Below, in pieces: positions 33,533-45,507 of a stretch of 64,000 nt of DNA. The position numbers and the translations under genes were made by a program. Each line of letters opens with the position of its first letter. Position 1 is the stretch's first letter. Where the stretch lies: the NCBI RefSeq assembly GCF_000196735.1, contig NC_014551.1, forward strand, positions 3,343,001 to 3,407,000, in the 5' to 3' direction. The notes beneath the pieces are model-generated. The model saw only the letters and a program-made list of their open reading frames with translations. It did no database searches and was not told the origin of the DNA. This DNA comes from Bacillus amyloliquefaciens DSM 7 = ATCC 23350 (GTDB lineage: Bacteria; Bacillota; Bacilli; Bacillales; Bacillaceae).

Positions 33533-34483
33533 TTATTTCAAAGTGATGCTTTGTCCTGTACGCAGCTGTTCTGCGATTTCATCGAGCTTTCTCAGCCTGT
33601 GATTGATGCCGGATTTGCTGATTTTCCCGCTTGCAACCATTTCCCCAAGTTCTTTCAGCGTGACTTCCTGATAATCAATCCGCAGCTGCGCAATTTCGCG
33701 AAGCTTTTCCGGCAGCGCTTCAAGACCGATCCGTTCATCAATGTATTTAATATTTTCCACCTGTCTGAGCGAAGCCCCGATGGTTTTGTTTAAGTTGGCT
33801 GTTTCACAATTTACGAGGCGGTTCACTGAGTTTCTCATATCTCTGACAATCCGCACATCTTCAAAGCGCAGCAGTGAATTGTGGGCGCCGATGACATTCA
33901 GAAATTCGGTGATTTTTTCCGCCTCTTTTAAGTACGTAATATAGCCTTTTTTCCGTTCAAGCGTTTTGCTGTTCAGATGAAATTCATTCAGCAGCGCGCA
34001 TAATGAATCGTTATGTTCCTTATAAAGCGAAAAGATTTCCAAGTGGTATGACGATGTTTCGGGATTATTCACAGATCCCCCCGCCAAAAACGCCCCTCTC
34101 ATATAAGAACGTTTGCAGCACCGTTTCGCCACCAGTTCCTCAGAAATATTCCGTTCAAATACAAAGTTCTCTCCGAGGATTTTCAATTCCTCCAGAATCA
34201 GCTTTGCGTTTTCAGAAAAGCGTACAATATAAACATTGTTTTTTTTCAGCCGCATTTTTTTTCTGACTAACAGTTCGACCGATACATCATATTGTTTCTT
34301 CAGCAATGTATAAATGCGGCGGGCAATCGCCGCATTTTCGGTTTGAACGTCAAGCACGAGATGGCGGTTTGAAAATGACAGTGAACCGTTCATCCGAATC
34401 AGAGCGGACAGCTCCGCCTTGGCGCAGCAGTCCTTTACTTCCAGATTCGTCAGTTCTTTTTTTGTTTCCGATGCAAATGACAT
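33533..34483 (-). CDS. whiA: WhiA, LAGLIDADG/HTH DNA-binding protein
   Basis: A 316-residue protein with an N-terminal LAGLIDADG-like pair of domains ([40 protein letters not shown]) and a C-terminal helix-turn-helix ([20 protein letters not shown]). It affects cell division and chromosome segregation in B. subtilis and is a sporulation regulator in Streptomyces. ATG 34483 is chosen for AGGTGG at 5 bases; an upstream GTG is in frame. Confidence 0.94.
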   Translation of the reverse strand: MSFASETKKELTNLEVKDCCAKAELSALIRMNGSLSFSNRHLVLDVQTENAAIARRIYTLLKKQYDVSVELLVRKKMRLKKNNVYIVRFSENAKLILEELKILGENFVFERNISEELVAKRCCKRSYMRGAFLAGGSVNNPETSSYHLEIFSLYKEHNDSLCALLNEFHLNSKTLERKKGYITYLKEAEKITEFLNVIGAHNSLLRFEDVRIVRDMRNSVNRLVNCETANLNKTIGASLRQVENIKYIDERIGLEALPEKLREIAQLRIDYQEVTLKELGEMVASGKISKSGINHRLRKLDEIAEQLRTGQSITLK

Positions 34484-34509
34484 ATGAGCCACCTCATTTC
34501 AAAAGACCT

Positions 34510-35463
34510 CTAGTCCCTTAATAAATCAACGAGAAGAGAAGCCACTTTATGTGTATCGTGACGGATTACGCCATTTTTATACGTGATAATCTGGTCCCTG
34601 ATGACCTCAAGCCCCATGGCTTTCAGCTTTTCAACGTTAAATTCAACGGGCCGGGCCAGCTCTTTCGCATATTTGCTTTTGATTTCGTCAGGGATATCTT
34701 CATTATTGATTAAAATCGTATCGATAAACGGCTGCTCCATATGATCGTTCAGCGCCTTAACGTGGTCGGCTGCGCTGTATTGAAGCGTTTCGCCGGGCTG
34801 CGTCATGACATTACAGATATATACTTTTTTGGCCGCAGCCTTGACGACTTCCTCTCCGATTTTCGGCACGAGCAGGTTCGGGAGAATGCTTGTATACAGG
34901 CTTCCCGGGCCGATAATGATTAAGTCGGCCTGGCGGATCACGTCAATCGTCTCCGGCAGCGGATCAATTTTTTCAGGCGTAAGAAACACCCGTTTAATGC
35001 GCTGGCCGTAAGAAGGAATGGTCGATTCTCCGGAGACGACCTGCCCGTCCTCCATTTCGGCATGAAGAACGACGCTGGTGTTGGCAGCCGGCAATACTCT
35101 GCCGCGGACATTCAGCACTTTGCTCATTTCGGTAACAGCGTGAAAGAAATCACCGGTTATATTCGTCATCGCTGCCAAAATCAAATTGCCGAGCGAATGT
35201 CCGGTTAAGTCGCTTCCTTTGTTGAAACGATGCTGAAACAGGTTTTCAACAAGCGGCTCAACATCTGACAAAGCAGCCAGTACGTTACGGATGTCACCCG
35301 GCGGCGGAATTTGAAGTTCATCCCGCAGACGGCCTGAACTTCCGCCGTCATCGGCAACGGTCACAATCGCCGTAATATCAACGGGCTTATGCTTTAATCC
35401 GCGGAGCAGCACGGACAAACCCGTTCCGCCTCCGAAGATTGCGATTTTCGGCTTCTTATTCAT
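34510..35463 (-). CDS. yvcK: YvcK, CofD-like gluconeogenic growth/morphogenesis factor
   Basis: A 317-residue CofD-superfamily protein; [18 protein letters not shown] and [15 protein letters not shown] are the nucleotide-sugar-binding signatures. In B. subtilis it binds UDP-GlcNAc, is needed for growth on gluconeogenic carbon sources, and promotes peptidoglycan precursor flow and PBP1 placement. It overlaps the end of rapZ by 4 bases, so they are coupled. Confidence 0.93.
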   Translation of the reverse strand: MNKKPKIAIFGGGTGLSVLLRGLKHKPVDITAIVTVADDGGSSGRLRDELQIPPPGDIRNVLAALSDVEPLVENLFQHRFNKGSDLTGHSLGNLILAAMTNITGDFFHAVTEMSKVLNVRGRVLPAANTSVVLHAEMEDGQVVSGESTIPSYGQRIKRVFLTPEKIDPLPETIDVIRQADLIIIGPGSLYTSILPNLLVPKIGEEVVKAAAKKVYICNVMTQPGETLQYSAADHVKALNDHMEQPFIDTILINNEDIPDEIKSKYAKELARPVEFNVEKLKAMGLEVIRDQIITYKNGVIRHDTHKVASLLVDLLRD

Positions 35464-36347
35464 TTCCGGCTTCTCTTTTCAATGTCCCGGTGAGTAACAT
35501 GAGTATAGAAATCCTTTTTAAAGTAATCAGCCAGATACTCAGCGAGTGTAACAGAGCGGTGCTGGCCGCCCGTACAGCCGATCGCGATGACAAGCTGGCT
35601 TTTTCCTTCCCGCTTATAAGACGGAAGCATAAAGCCGAGCAGATCAACAAGCTTTTCGATAAACTTTTGTGTTTCATTCCACTTCATCACATAAGATGAG
35701 ACTTCCTCATCTTTCCCCGTAAGCGGCCTCATGCTTTCAATGTAGAACGGATTCGGCAGAAACCTTACATCAAACACGAGATCGGCATCTATCGGAAGAC
35801 CGTATTTGAAACCGAATGACATCACGTTCACTGTAAAGGTCTCACCTTGGTTCGTGGCGAAATGCGCCACGATTTTTTCACGCAGATCACGCGGTTTCAT
35901 ATCCGACGTGTCATAGATCAGCTGAGAGCGCCCTTTCAATTCTTCAAGCAGCTGGCGCTCCAGTGCGATTCCTTCGAGAGGAAGCCCGGTAGCGGCCAGC
36001 GGATGAGAACGCCTCGTTTCTTTGTATCTCGTCACAAGGATGGAATCCTTCGCATCTAAAAAGAGAATGCGCGGTGTAATCCACGGATTTTCCGCCATTT
36101 CATCCAGCGCCTCAATCAGCCTGTCAAAAAATTCACGTCCCCGCAGATCCATGACAAGCGCGACCTTGCTCATTTTTGAACTTGATTCTTTCATCAGTTC
36201 CAAAAATTTCGGCAGCAAGGAAGGCGGCAGATTGTCGACGCAAAAATAGCCGAGATCCTCAAAGCTTTGAATGGCGACGGTTTTCCCCGCTCCAGACATT
36301 CCCGTTATGATGACGAGCTGAATATCATGATTTTCATTCACACTCAT
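35460..36347 (-). CDS. rapZ: RapZ (YvcJ), nucleotide-binding protein
   Basis: A 295-residue P-loop ATP/GTPase. Walker A is [16 protein letters not shown] at the N-terminus; the C-terminal conserved [20 protein letters not shown] is the RapZ signature. The Gram-negative homologue targets the GlmZ small RNA; in B. subtilis YvcJ hydrolyses nucleotides and affects competence. It lies 25 bases after yvcI and overlaps yvcK. Confidence 0.94.
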   Translation of the reverse strand: MSVNENHDIQLVIITGMSGAGKTVAIQSFEDLGYFCVDNLPPSLLPKFLELMKESSSKMSKVALVMDLRGREFFDRLIEALDEMAENPWITPRILFLDAKDSILVTRYKETRRSHPLAATGLPLEGIALERQLLEELKGRSQLIYDTSDMKPRDLREKIVAHFATNQGETFTVNVMSFGFKYGLPIDADLVFDVRFLPNPFYIESMRPLTGKDEEVSSYVMKWNETQKFIEKLVDLLGFMLPSYKREGKSQLVIAIGCTGGQHRSVTLAEYLADYFKKDFYTHVTHRDIEKRSRK

Positions 36348-36372
36348 CTCTCTCCCCCCTGAGGTCTTTCTT

Positions 36373-36840
36373 TTATTTGATAAGCTGCGGATCTAAACGA
36401 TAGCTGAGCAGCTCGAAGTCCGGCGTATACGTAAAGGTGCCGTGCAAAAGCCCTTGGCCCTTGATCATAAAATCAAGGATATGTCCGTCTCCGGGCGCCA
36501 TCGGAAGGCTGTGGATATCTTTCACGTCATGCCACTTCAGAATGCCTTCCTCTGATTCAGCGACATTCCGCCCCGTGTAGGAATCGGCGACAAAAGTAAA
36601 CATCATCCACTCTGACACGATTTGTTCCTGTTCCTTAATAATAAAGGTAAACACGCCTTTTAACTGCGGATTTAATATATAAATTCCCGTCTCTTCTCTG
36701 TACTCTCTAATGACGGAATCTCTGACTGATTCACCGCTCTCCATCTTCCCGCCGGGCGCGACCCACCAGCCCCGTCTCGGCTTTTGGAGAAGGAGAACCT
36801 GATCATCTGTCTGCAGCACACAATTTGTCACTCTTTGCAC
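36373..36840 (-). CDS. yvcI: YvcI, Nudix hydrolase
   Basis: A 155-residue Nudix protein. The Nudix box reads [20 protein letters not shown] followed by ETGI, with a family N-terminus [20 protein letters not shown]. It hydrolyses a nucleoside diphosphate linked to another group; substrate unknown (8-oxo-dGTP-type in relatives). GTG 36840 is chosen for AGGTGA at 7 bases and agreement with the B. subtilis length. First gene of the block running to yvcN. Confidence 0.9.
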   Translation of the reverse strand: MQRVTNCVLQTDDQVLLLQKPRRGWWVAPGGKMESGESVRDSVIREYREETGIYILNPQLKGVFTFIIKEQEQIVSEWMMFTFVADSYTGRNVAESEEGILKWHDVKDIHSLPMAPGDGHILDFMIKGQGLLHGTFTYTPDFELLSYRLDPQLIK

Positions 36841-36961
36841 AAGTACGTCACCTAACCTTCTCAACAAATCATCGTCTCTTCATTATACCGTTTCGGCATG
36901 TCTCTCACAATGCAGAGACACCGACATCCTTTTCTTTTATTTGACAGAAAACAAAAATTTA

Positions 36962-36995
36962 CAAAAAAAGGGCACGGATACTGGAATCCGTGCCA
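36962..36995 (-). terminator. trxB terminator
   Basis: GGCACGGAT, loop, ATCCGTGCC followed on the minus strand by CTTTTTTTG. Confidence 0.85.
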
Positions 36996-37114
36996 AGGTG
37001 TATTCATATAAAAAGGGGGTCAATTACTACATTCATCTTAAAACATCAGTATTTCACCCGTGTTACAGCGGAATTAAAAGCCAGTAACGATTCAAAAACT
37101 GAACATTACAGCGA

Positions 37115-38071
<957 letters not shown>

Positions 38072-38227
38072 TCACTCCTTTTCGAAATGGGGCGCACCCT
38101 ATATGAATAAGAATCCCCATCAATCGTATTCCTTACCCATATCCTATAAAATCTGAGGGCGATTCGCTATCTTTTTGCTCATTTTTCTGAGCGTGATTAG
38201 GCATCTCCTGAGCGGGTATACAAATAA

Positions 38228-38262
38228 AGAAAGAGCCTTCCGGGATGGAAGGCCCTTGTCTT
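38228..38262 (-). terminator. cwlO terminator
   Basis: GGGCCTTCC, loop, GGAAGGCTC followed by TTTCTTT on the minus strand. Confidence 0.8.
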
Positions 38263-38267
38263 ATTCA

Positions 38268-39680
38268 TTATTGCACGACACGTCTTACATTGCCGTTGAA
38301 TACTTTTTTCCAGTAAGGGTTGCTCATAGAATCGATGGATACACCATGAGATGTATTATCGTTCAGGAATGTCCCATTACCTAAGTAGATGCCGACGTGA
38401 CCGTTTGTTTTATACGTATCGAAGAATACTAAGTCTCCGCGTTTCATGTCAGACGCGCTGACTGCCTCACCTCTTCCGATTAGCGTATCTGTGCTTGTGC
38501 CGCTTACAGGTCCGAGGTTAACGCCTGCGTTAGCATAAGCCCAGCGTACAAATGAAGAGCAGTCAAAGATACGGTTGTTAATATCAGATTGTGTGCGTCC
38601 GCCGCCGAATTTGTACGGAGATTGACCCACAAGGCTTGATCCTACGCTGATCGCGCCTTCAATACCGCCTGAATTTGAGATAACAGATCCGCCGTCAGAA
38701 TCATCTGAACCGCCGCTGTTATGAGATGATCCGCCTGAATTGCTCGGTTTGCTTGAGCTGTCAGATGAATCGGATGTTTCAGTTGAAACAGCCGCTTTTT
38801 TCACAGTTTTAACCGCAGGTGCCGGCTGGCTGTCATCTTTTTGGTTTTGGTCTTCAGAGGCTTTTTGCGCTTCTTCCTGTTTTTTGATCAGGGCAGCTGC
38901 TGCAGCCTGCTCTTCTTTAATGCGCTTCTGTTCTTTTTCAGTGTCAGCTTTTTCGTTTGCAAGCTGTGACGCTTCTTTTTTCAGATCAGAGATAGCGGAA
39001 GCCGCTTTTTTCTGACCGTTTTTCGCTTCGTCGAAAAGCTTGTCTTTCTGATCAAGCTGTTTGTTCAGGTCTTTTTGCATAGACTCTAACTTCGCAAGAT
39101 CATCTTGGACTTTTTTAAGCTTCACGTTAAGTTCAGCTTCAGCATCTTCGAGTTTCGCTTTATCCTGCTCCTGCTGTTTGATCAGGTCTTTATCCGCATC
39201 AACGATAGAAGATACCGCAGTCGCACGGGAAATGAAATCTCCGAAGCTTGTCGCTCCTAAAAGAACGTCAATGTATCCTTGAGAACCGCCGTTTTCCTGT
39301 AAAGAACGAACGCGTTTTTTCAGGATTTCATTGCGTTTTTCAATGCGCGCTTCTGTTTCTTTGATTTCTTTTTTCAAATCAGCGATTTGCTTTTTCGTTT
39401 TTTCGTTTTCAGCTTTTTTATCTTCGATTTTATTACTTGTATCCAACGCTTTGGCGTTAATGTCTTTCAGTTCTTTTTCAATCTTAGCCTGCTTGTCCTG
39501 AAGCTTAGATAATTCCTTTTCTTTCGCTTCGAGGCTTGAAGCCACCTCAGATTGCTTGCTTTCGATTTTTGCTTTTTTGCTGTCTAATGTTTCCGCCGAT
39601 GCAGTTTTTGTAAACGGGATCAAAAAACTGCTTGTCCCGATGACGGAAGCCAAACCAAGTGTTAATAAACTCTTTTTCAC
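38268..39680 (-). CDS. cwlO: CwlO, D,L-endopeptidase
   Basis: A 470-residue secreted cell-wall hydrolase. Signal peptide 1-29 ends KTASA; a long coiled coil rich in Lys, Glu and Gln (about 30-270) binds the FtsEX/SweDC machinery; a Ser/Gly-rich linker (about 295-350) follows; the C-terminal NlpC/P60 domain has Cys in [11 protein letters not shown] and His in [10 protein letters not shown]. It cuts the D-Glu-mDAP bond to allow wall expansion. The GTG start at 39680 follows GGGAGG. The 396-base upstream gap carries a long leader and a WalR-type box. Confidence 0.95.
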   Translation of the reverse strand: MKKSLLTLGLASVIGTSSFLIPFTKTASAETLDSKKAKIESKQSEVASSLEAKEKELSKLQDKQAKIEKELKDINAKALDTSNKIEDKKAENEKTKKQIADLKKEIKETEARIEKRNEILKKRVRSLQENGGSQGYIDVLLGATSFGDFISRATAVSSIVDADKDLIKQQEQDKAKLEDAEAELNVKLKKVQDDLAKLESMQKDLNKQLDQKDKLFDEAKNGQKKAASAISDLKKEASQLANEKADTEKEQKRIKEEQAAAAALIKKQEEAQKASEDQNQKDDSQPAPAVKTVKKAAVSTETSDSSDSSSKPSNSGGSSHNSGGSDDSDGGSVISNSGGIEGAISVGSSLVGQSPYKFGGGRTQSDINNRIFDCSSFVRWAYANAGVNLGPVSGTSTDTLIGRGEAVSASDMKRGDLVFFDTYKTNGHVGIYLGNGTFLNDNTSHGVSIDSMSNPYWKKVFNGNVRRVVQ

Positions 39681-39864
39681 TTTTTCTTTCCTCCCTTTTA
39701 CTTTAAAACCTGTTCTCATTTGGAATTCTATTATGAACATCAAAGTTACGCTCCCTCACATACCGTGAGGCTGATGATTTTTATGTATGAATCTTTGAAA
39801 CTGGTTAATTGGTATAGATTATACAGCACATGTAAAAAAAACTAATCTCTTATGTACGAGAATC

Positions 39865-39898
39865 ATTATACCATCATGTTTCGACAATTTTTATTACA
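39865..39898 (-). promoter_or_regulatory. cwlO promoter with WalR-like box
   Basis: On the minus strand a perfect -10 TATAAT (39865-39870) lacks a good -35; immediately upstream TGTAATAAAAATTGTCGA (39881-39898) resembles the WalR direct repeat TGTWAH-N5-TGTWAH. This predicts a leader of about 175-180 bases before the GTG. The stretch beyond it to yvcD (39,899-40,035) shows no gene. Confidence 0.55.
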
Positions 39899-40035
39899 GT
39901 TATATTTCAATGTGATTGCAAAATTCATCATTTGCAAAATAAATGATGATTGCGGTCTGTTTTTGATTCAAAAAGCAAAAAAATACGTATGAAAATCTCT
40001 TTTTTCGGCAGTAAAGTTCTGTTTTATCACTTTCT

Positions 40036-40078
40036 GATAAAAAAAGAACCGACTCTTTATATAGAAAGAATCGGTTTT
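40036..40078 (-). terminator. yvcD terminator
   Basis: AAACCGATTCTTTC, short loop, AAAGAGTCGGTTCTTTTTTT on the minus strand; it begins at the yvcD stop. Confidence 0.8.
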
Positions 40079-41531
40079 ATTCTAATATATCATCTATTTG
40101 TCTGATGTATTTTGAGAGTGTTGCCGCGGATATACCGTAAACGGCGGCGGTTTCTTTTTTCGTCGTTTTTTCGCCGTTTGCTTCCTTCCATACGTATGCA
40201 ATGGCTGCGGCCCATGCCCGCTCATTCTGTACGGCAGCAGCAGCGCGGATGTGCTGAATAACGTGAAAAACCCAGCAGCTCATGACGTCAGTCTTTAAAC
40301 TGTCGGCTTCCGCTTTCTCCAGCAGCTTGACCGTCCGATACGTGAACAAAGCATCACGGGAGACGCCTGAAGCGCCTTTTTCACCGGAAAGCAGCAGTCT
40401 GACGAATTCCTGTTCAAACGGCGTAGCGGCTCGTTTTGCAGCCAGAACTTTTTCAAGCTGGTGCCGCTCTCCTTGAGCGCTGCTGATATAATAGGCGGCG
40501 AGCCGCTGTTCAAGTGAAGCAGGCAGCGGTTCCTGCCGCTCCGCCCAAGGCGCGGGGCGGTCTGATTCGGGAAATTCAGTTTCGGCCTTTCTCCAAATGG
40601 TTTCGGCAAATTCTGTACGGCCTGTCCCGTATGCTGAGGCGGCAAGCCAGTAATAAAACGTGTCGTCGCCTTCAAATCCGCTTTTGTATAGAGAACGGAG
40701 CCACTTATAGCCAAGATCATGTCTGCCGACAAGCGCAAGCGTCGCCCCCAGCTTGTAACGCTGTTCGAATAATATCGGATACACATTGGCGAGCCTTTCG
40801 CTCAATTCTCCGACTTTTTCATCTTCCCTCTCGTAATAGCAGAATACAAGGTAGTTGCACAGGGCGTGGAGATTGCCTTCGTTTTTCTCAAGCACTTCAA
40901 ATACCGTCTGTTTCGCTTTTGTTACATTGCCTGAGTAAAAATAAGCGAGCGCCAGGTTGTTGTATGCGGACCAAAGCTCGGGGTAATCGGCTGTAATCTC
41001 TTCAAGCATGACAACCGCTTCATGAAGCTGGCCGCTCTCAAGAAGCGCTTTTGCCCGGTCCTGCCTGATCAGCAGTTCATCTTGGTCATAGAGCGATTCG
41101 TTTTCACCCGCTTCGCCGAAATCCAGAAGCTCCATCAGGTTTTCAATCTCTTCGCTGAATTCTCCGTCCGGATCGGCATCAGAATAAGCCGCCGCTTCTT
41201 TGTATGCTTCCTGAAAGAGCCCCAAATGCGCGAAATTATTCGCTTTAAAATAATGACACTCGGGCATTTCTTCTTTCAGGTTCACCAAAATAAAGTCGAA
41301 CAGCTCATTTGACTGCTGGTAGTGCCCCATTTCAGAATAAATGACGGCCAGCCGGGACAGCATTTCGGAATCATTCGGTTCGAGATGAACGGCTCGCTGA
41401 ATCAGTTTGCTGGCCCGTTTTAAATTCCGCTCTTTATATGCTTTTAAGCCTTTATGAAAAAAATATTGTCCATCCTGAAGCAGCTGGACAATTTGTGCGT
41501 GCTTTTTATGTTCAGAAGTGTGTTTTCCCAC
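40077..41531 (-). CDS. yvcD: YvcD, TPR-repeat protein with C-terminal HTH
   Basis: A 484-residue cytoplasmic protein. TPR-like helical repeats run through the N-terminal two thirds (for example NLKRASKLIQRAVHLEPNDS and WSAYNNLALAYFYSGNVTKA). The C-terminus, TKKETAAVYGISAATLSKYI, looks like a helix-turn-helix. Function unknown; the combination suggests a regulator that uses TPRs to bind a partner. Same length as I recall for the B. subtilis protein. Monocistronic. Confidence 0.88.
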   Translation of the reverse strand: MGKHTSEHKKHAQIVQLLQDGQYFFHKGLKAYKERNLKRASKLIQRAVHLEPNDSEMLSRLAVIYSEMGHYQQSNELFDFILVNLKEEMPECHYFKANNFAHLGLFQEAYKEAAAYSDADPDGEFSEEIENLMELLDFGEAGENESLYDQDELLIRQDRAKALLESGQLHEAVVMLEEITADYPELWSAYNNLALAYFYSGNVTKAKQTVFEVLEKNEGNLHALCNYLVFCYYEREDEKVGELSERLANVYPILFEQRYKLGATLALVGRHDLGYKWLRSLYKSGFEGDDTFYYWLAASAYGTGRTEFAETIWRKAETEFPESDRPAPWAERQEPLPASLEQRLAAYYISSAQGERHQLEKVLAAKRAATPFEQEFVRLLLSGEKGASGVSRDALFTYRTVKLLEKAEADSLKTDVMSCWVFHVIQHIRAAAAVQNERAWAAAIAYVWKEANGEKTTKKETAAVYGISAATLSKYIRQIDDILE

Positions 41532-41646
41532 AAATACCCTCCGTTTTATACGTATTACCGTCAGTAGTATACCATAAAACGGTTTCGCCTCAATAGTTCA
41601 AAAGACAGGATCGGCTTCGTTTTTTACTGGCTGGTTCGACCAGATT

Positions 41647-42708
41647 TTAGCTGTTTGTTTCATGAGGGTCGGCAGGAAGAATGACGCGGAAAAGGGTTCC
41701 TTCGCCGCGCTTGCTTTCAACCTCTATCGAACCGCCGTGCAGCTCAGCGATTTTTTTGGCGATGGACAGGCCGAGCCCGCTTCCCCCCGCGTTTCTCGCT
41801 TTATCCGCTTTATAAAACCGTTCAAATACGCGCTCTGCCTGCTCAGGCTCCATTCCGATTCCGTTGTCGGCGATTTCGATGGCCGCAGCCTCCGGCAAAT
41901 CTGTAATTTTAACGGATATGCGGCCTCCTTCTCCGGTAAATTTCACAGCATTGTGAATGAGATTCATCCAGACTTGGCTGAGCAGCGCTTCATCTCCGTA
42001 CACATACGACTCCTGTAAATCAATGAGAAACTCAATCTGTTTGGCGGACCACTCTGGCTCACAAGTCAATATGGTGCGCCGCAGCTGTTTGTCAATGCGG
42101 AACGGTTTTTTTTGTATCGGTTCGGTCTGACGTTCGAGTGCGGTGAGCTTCAGCAGATTTTCACTGATTTTTGATAATCGTTCTGTTTCTGTCTCGATGA
42201 TGTGTAAGTAGCGCCCCCGCTCCTCATATGATAAATCCGGTTTTTTTAAGAGGTGCGCATAGCCCTTTAATGAAGTAAGCGGGGTTTGAATTTCATGGGA
42301 AACGTTTGAAATAAATTCTTGTTTCAGTTTTTCCATTTCACTCAGTTCCGCGGCGAGTGTCGACAGTTCATCAGCCAACTTCGTCACGGGGTGATCCCGC
42401 TCAATTTTCTCCATTTTCCGGGAAGCGGCCGCGGTGAAGTTGCCGCTCGACATTTGCTTGATCGTGGCGGTGAGCGAATCCCAGATCGCATGATGTCGTT
42501 TACGCGCTGACTTTGAAAAAATAAACATCGTTAAAAACAGCAGGCCGAACACAAGCCAAAGTGTCAGAATTTGCTCGACGAACGGCGTCAGCAAAATTGG
42601 CCATATAACACCGAAGCCCTGAACGATCAAGTGGGCAGCAAGCCATAAAAATGCAGTGAATACGAGAAGGATGATGATTCTTCCCGCCGTTCTGAGAATC
42701 CGTTTCAT
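41647..42708 (-). CDS. sensor histidine kinase (OmpR-type partner)
   Basis: A 353-residue kinase. Two membrane helices (about 10-28 and 40-62) with almost no extracellular loop between them suggest sensing within the membrane. A HAMP-like linker follows, then the H box FISNVSHEIQTPLTSLKGYA, N box LIHNAVKFT, G1 IADNGIGM and G2 GGSGLGLSIAKKIAE. The start overlaps the response regulator stop by 4 bases. Short-loop intramembrane kinases of this type often respond to cell-envelope stress and control a nearby ABC exporter; bmrA lies just upstream. Confidence 0.9.
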   Translation of the reverse strand: MKRILRTAGRIIILLVFTAFLWLAAHLIVQGFGVIWPILLTPFVEQILTLWLVFGLLFLTMFIFSKSARKRHHAIWDSLTATIKQMSSGNFTAAASRKMEKIERDHPVTKLADELSTLAAELSEMEKLKQEFISNVSHEIQTPLTSLKGYAHLLKKPDLSYEERGRYLHIIETETERLSKISENLLKLTALERQTEPIQKKPFRIDKQLRRTILTCEPEWSAKQIEFLIDLQESYVYGDEALLSQVWMNLIHNAVKFTGEGGRISVKITDLPEAAAIEIADNGIGMEPEQAERVFERFYKADKARNAGGSGLGLSIAKKIAELHGGSIEVESKRGEGTLFRVILPADPHETNS

Positions 42709-43382
42709 TCTGTCACCACAAACCGGTAGCCGAGACCCCGCACCGTATGAATGGCAAACGGATAGTCCTTTTCAGGAAACCGTTCTCTCAGCCTTTTAAT
42801 ATGAACGTCAACCGTCCGCTCGTCACCTTCATAATCAAAGCCCCAAATATCTTCTATTAAATGCTCTCTTGAAAACGTCTTATTCGGATAACCGGCGAGC
42901 TTAAATAAAAGCTCAAATTCACGCCGGGGCAGCGTCATTCCCGAACCGCCGCCGCGCGTTACAGTACGGGATTGCTTATCTAATGTGACCGTTCCGATGG
43001 TCAGCAGTTTTTCAGCGGTGATCCGGTAGCGTTTCAGCAATGCTTTGACCCTTGCTTCCAGCTCAAGCGGCTCAAACGGTTTGACGAGATAATCGTCCGC
43101 TCCGGAAGTAAAACCCTGCACTTTATCCAGCGTTTCGCCTTTTGCCGTCAGCATCAAAATCGGAATATCCGTAAAGCTGCGGACGGCTTCACTGACTTCA
43201 AATCCGTCCATTTTCGGCATCATCACATCCAGTATGATGAGATCAATATGTGTTGATTCTATCAGCTGCACCGCCGCTTCCCCGTCTTCCGCTTCTGCGA
43301 CGTCAAATCCGCTCTGCTCCATCATAAGGCGGACAAGCTCACGGATATGGCGGTCATCATCCGCAACCAATATGACAGCCAT
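42705..43382 (-). CDS. OmpR-family response regulator
   Basis: A 225-residue regulator. Receiver domain with the acidic pair in VADDDRHIREL and phospho-acceptor Asp in LIILDVMMPKMDGF, Lys in YLVKPFEPLE; C-terminal winged helix (FELLFKLAGYPNKTFSREHL). ATG 43382 is chosen for GAAGGAGGG upstream. It forms a coupled pair with the kinase. I do not recall this pair between yvcD and bmrA in B. subtilis 168, so it may be a lineage-specific insertion. Its target is unknown. Confidence 0.9.
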   Translation of the reverse strand: MAVILVADDDRHIRELVRLMMEQSGFDVAEAEDGEAAVQLIESTHIDLIILDVMMPKMDGFEVSEAVRSFTDIPILMLTAKGETLDKVQGFTSGADDYLVKPFEPLELEARVKALLKRYRITAEKLLTIGTVTLDKQSRTVTRGGGSGMTLPRREFELLFKLAGYPNKTFSREHLIEDIWGFDYEGDERTVDVHIKRLRERFPEKDYPFAIHTVRGLGYRFVVTE

Positions 43383-43480
43383 GAAAATCCCTCCTTCTGC
43401 TTTTTCAAATTTTTTAGTCTCCTGTATCTTCAGCAGACTCTCAAAACGGTCCGTCACTGTGCCATATCGGCTAAGCTGTA

Positions 43481-43512
43481 AAATAAAAAGCAGCTTTTCA
43501 GCTGCTTTCTTT
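43481..43512 (-). terminator. bmrA terminator
   Basis: AAAGCAGCTGAAAAGCTGCTTTTTATTTT on the minus strand: an 8-bp stem with T-run, separating bmrA from the two-component genes. Confidence 0.8.
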
Positions 43513-43527
43513 TCATAAAGTCTTGCT

Positions 43528-45297
43528 TTACACAGCTTTGTTTTCTAAGTCGGCATTCAGCTTCAGCTGCTGCTCCGCAAAATCACGGTACAGCGAATGG
43601 GATGCCATTAATTCATGGTGTGTGCCCCGTCCGGTGATTTCACCCTGTTCGACAAAGAGAAGCTGATCTGCATCCACAACCGTGGATAAGCGGTGGGCGA
43701 TCACGATGGTGGTGCGGCCTTCCATCAAGACTTCCAGCGCCTGTTGCACCCATTTTTCAGATTGGCTGTCCAGACTTGATGTCGCTTCATCAAGCATAAG
43801 AATGCTCGGATTGCGGAGAAGCGCTCTGGCAATGGCGATGCGCTGGCGCTGTCCGCCTGACAGCATAATCCCCCGTTCACCGACCTCGGTTTCAAATTTC
43901 TTCGGTAAATCTTCAATAAATTGCAGGGCGTAGGCCATGTCGGCCGCTTTTCTCAGTTCCTCATCGGTCACCTCGCGTTTTAATCCGTAGCAGATATTGT
44001 CGCGGATGGTGCCTGACATTAACGGACTTTCTTGAGACACGTAGCCGATATGCTCCCGCCATGATTCAAGGGAATACGTATCAATCGGTTCATTCCCGAG
44101 CAGGATACTGCCGGCCGTCGGATTGTAGAATCGTTCAAGCAGTTTAAATAACGTTGTTTTTCCGCCGCCGCTCGGTCCGACAATCGCAGTGACTTTGCCG
44201 GCCTCAATCGTTGCCGTAATGTCTTTTAAGATGGTTTGATCTGTTTTGTAGCCGAATGAGACTTGTTCAAGCTTAATCGGCTGATCCGCGTTTTCAATCG
44301 CTTTCCCGGTCTGGATGTCTTCTTCTTTTTCTGCAAGAATATGAATCATCCGTTCTGTTGCGCCGACGGATTTTTGAAGCTGTGTGAAAAATGAAGTAAT
44401 CTGGCCCATCGGCATAATGATCTGAAACAAATACAGGATAAAGGCAACGAGTGCGCCGGCTGTCAGTTCACCTGATGATACCTGCATTCCGCCGTACCCG
44501 ATGACAGCGACCAGCGCCGCCATTAATACGAGTGTGATAAGCGGGCCTACAAGTGACTGCACCTTCGCTTCACGCAGACCGAGTTTAAAGAGCGCCATGA
44601 TGCCCGCTTTTCCGCGGCCGTATTCCGCTTCTTCAGCGTTTGACGCTTTCACAAGCCTGATTTCCGGGAGGATGTGGTTCAACAATCCGGTGAATCTCGC
44701 TGTTTCATCCTGTGTTTCCCGAGATATTTTAAACATTTTCCGGCCGATCGGCACTAAAATAACCGCAGCCAGCGGCACGACGATCAGCACGAGCAATGTC
44801 AGCTTCCAGTTCATGATAAATAAGATCGTCAGTGATCCGATAACGGAAATGATTCCGGTAATAAATCCGCTGATATTGTTTGTGATCAGCTCTTTTACCA
44901 CCATCGTGTCATTGGTGACACGGCTGATCGTTTCGCCCGTGGCGTTTTTGTCAAAATAAGAGACGGGCAGTTTAATTAATTTCTGCCATAACATATCACC
45001 CAGCCCCGAGATGATTTTCTGGCCGCTGTAGTTCAAGGCGTATGTGGCGTAGGCGCTTAATGCGGCCTGTACGATAAATACGGCTGCGATGATCCCGATT
45101 TGCATGCCTGACAGCGACGACATGGAAAAACCGTCAACGAGCTGCTTTGTCAATAGCGGAATCAGCAGGCTGACGAGCGTTGTCACAATACTGAGAGACA
45201 GCGCGAAGGCCAGCATTCCGTATGATGGTTTTGTTTTTTTGACTAATGAAAAGAATGAACTGAATTTCCCTTTTGGTTTCGGTTGTTTATTCGGCAT
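43528..45297 (-). CDS. bmrA: BmrA, multidrug ABC exporter
   Basis: A 589-residue half-transporter that works as a homodimer. Six membrane helices (about 30-320), then the nucleotide-binding domain with Walker [13 protein letters not shown], signature [11 protein letters not shown], Walker [14 protein letters not shown] and the H-loop AHRLST. B. subtilis BmrA exports dyes, drugs and cervimycin. ATG 45297 gives exactly the B. subtilis length and follows TAGGAGGAAAA. It is monocistronic with its own terminator. Confidence 0.95.
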   Translation of the reverse strand: MPNKQPKPKGKFSSFFSLVKKTKPSYGMLAFALSLSIVTTLVSLLIPLLTKQLVDGFSMSSLSGMQIGIIAAVFIVQAALSAYATYALNYSGQKIISGLGDMLWQKLIKLPVSYFDKNATGETISRVTNDTMVVKELITNNISGFITGIISVIGSLTILFIMNWKLTLLVLIVVPLAAVILVPIGRKMFKISRETQDETARFTGLLNHILPEIRLVKASNAEEAEYGRGKAGIMALFKLGLREAKVQSLVGPLITLVLMAALVAVIGYGGMQVSSGELTAGALVAFILYLFQIIMPMGQITSFFTQLQKSVGATERMIHILAEKEEDIQTGKAIENADQPIKLEQVSFGYKTDQTILKDITATIEAGKVTAIVGPSGGGKTTLFKLLERFYNPTAGSILLGNEPIDTYSLESWREHIGYVSQESPLMSGTIRDNICYGLKREVTDEELRKAADMAYALQFIEDLPKKFETEVGERGIMLSGGQRQRIAIARALLRNPSILMLDEATSSLDSQSEKWVQQALEVLMEGRTTIVIAHRLSTVVDADQLLFVEQGEITGRGTHHELMASHSLYRDFAEQQLKLNADLENKAV

Positions 45298-45475
45298 ATG
45301 TTTTCCTCCTATATCACTGTTTATACTATAACGGATGAGCATGAACGGAATATGAACAAAACGTACATTTTTAATAAAAACCAAAATAAACTCTATTAGT
45401 CAATATTATCAAATTCATCTGCCTCCGGTTGAGAAATAAGGAATATTTTAATGAATGTTTAGGTTTGGCATGTAA

Positions 45476-45506
45476 AAAACCTCACGAATCTCTCCGTGAG
45501 GTTTGT
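45476..45506 (-). terminator. his operon terminator
   Basis: AAACCTCACGGAGAGATTCGTGAGGTTTTTTA on the minus strand: a 9-bp stem followed by a T-run directly after hisI. Confidence 0.9.
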
Positions 45507-45507
45507 T

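Noticed and set aside
36970..36995. Possible small RNA at the hairpin beside trxB
   Set aside because: The stem is followed by a T-run in the trxB direction, so an ordinary terminator explains it.
38740..39282. Plus-strand frames rich in Ser and Phe inside cwlO
   Set aside because: They are the reverse reading of the Lys/Glu/Gln-rich coiled coil of CwlO.
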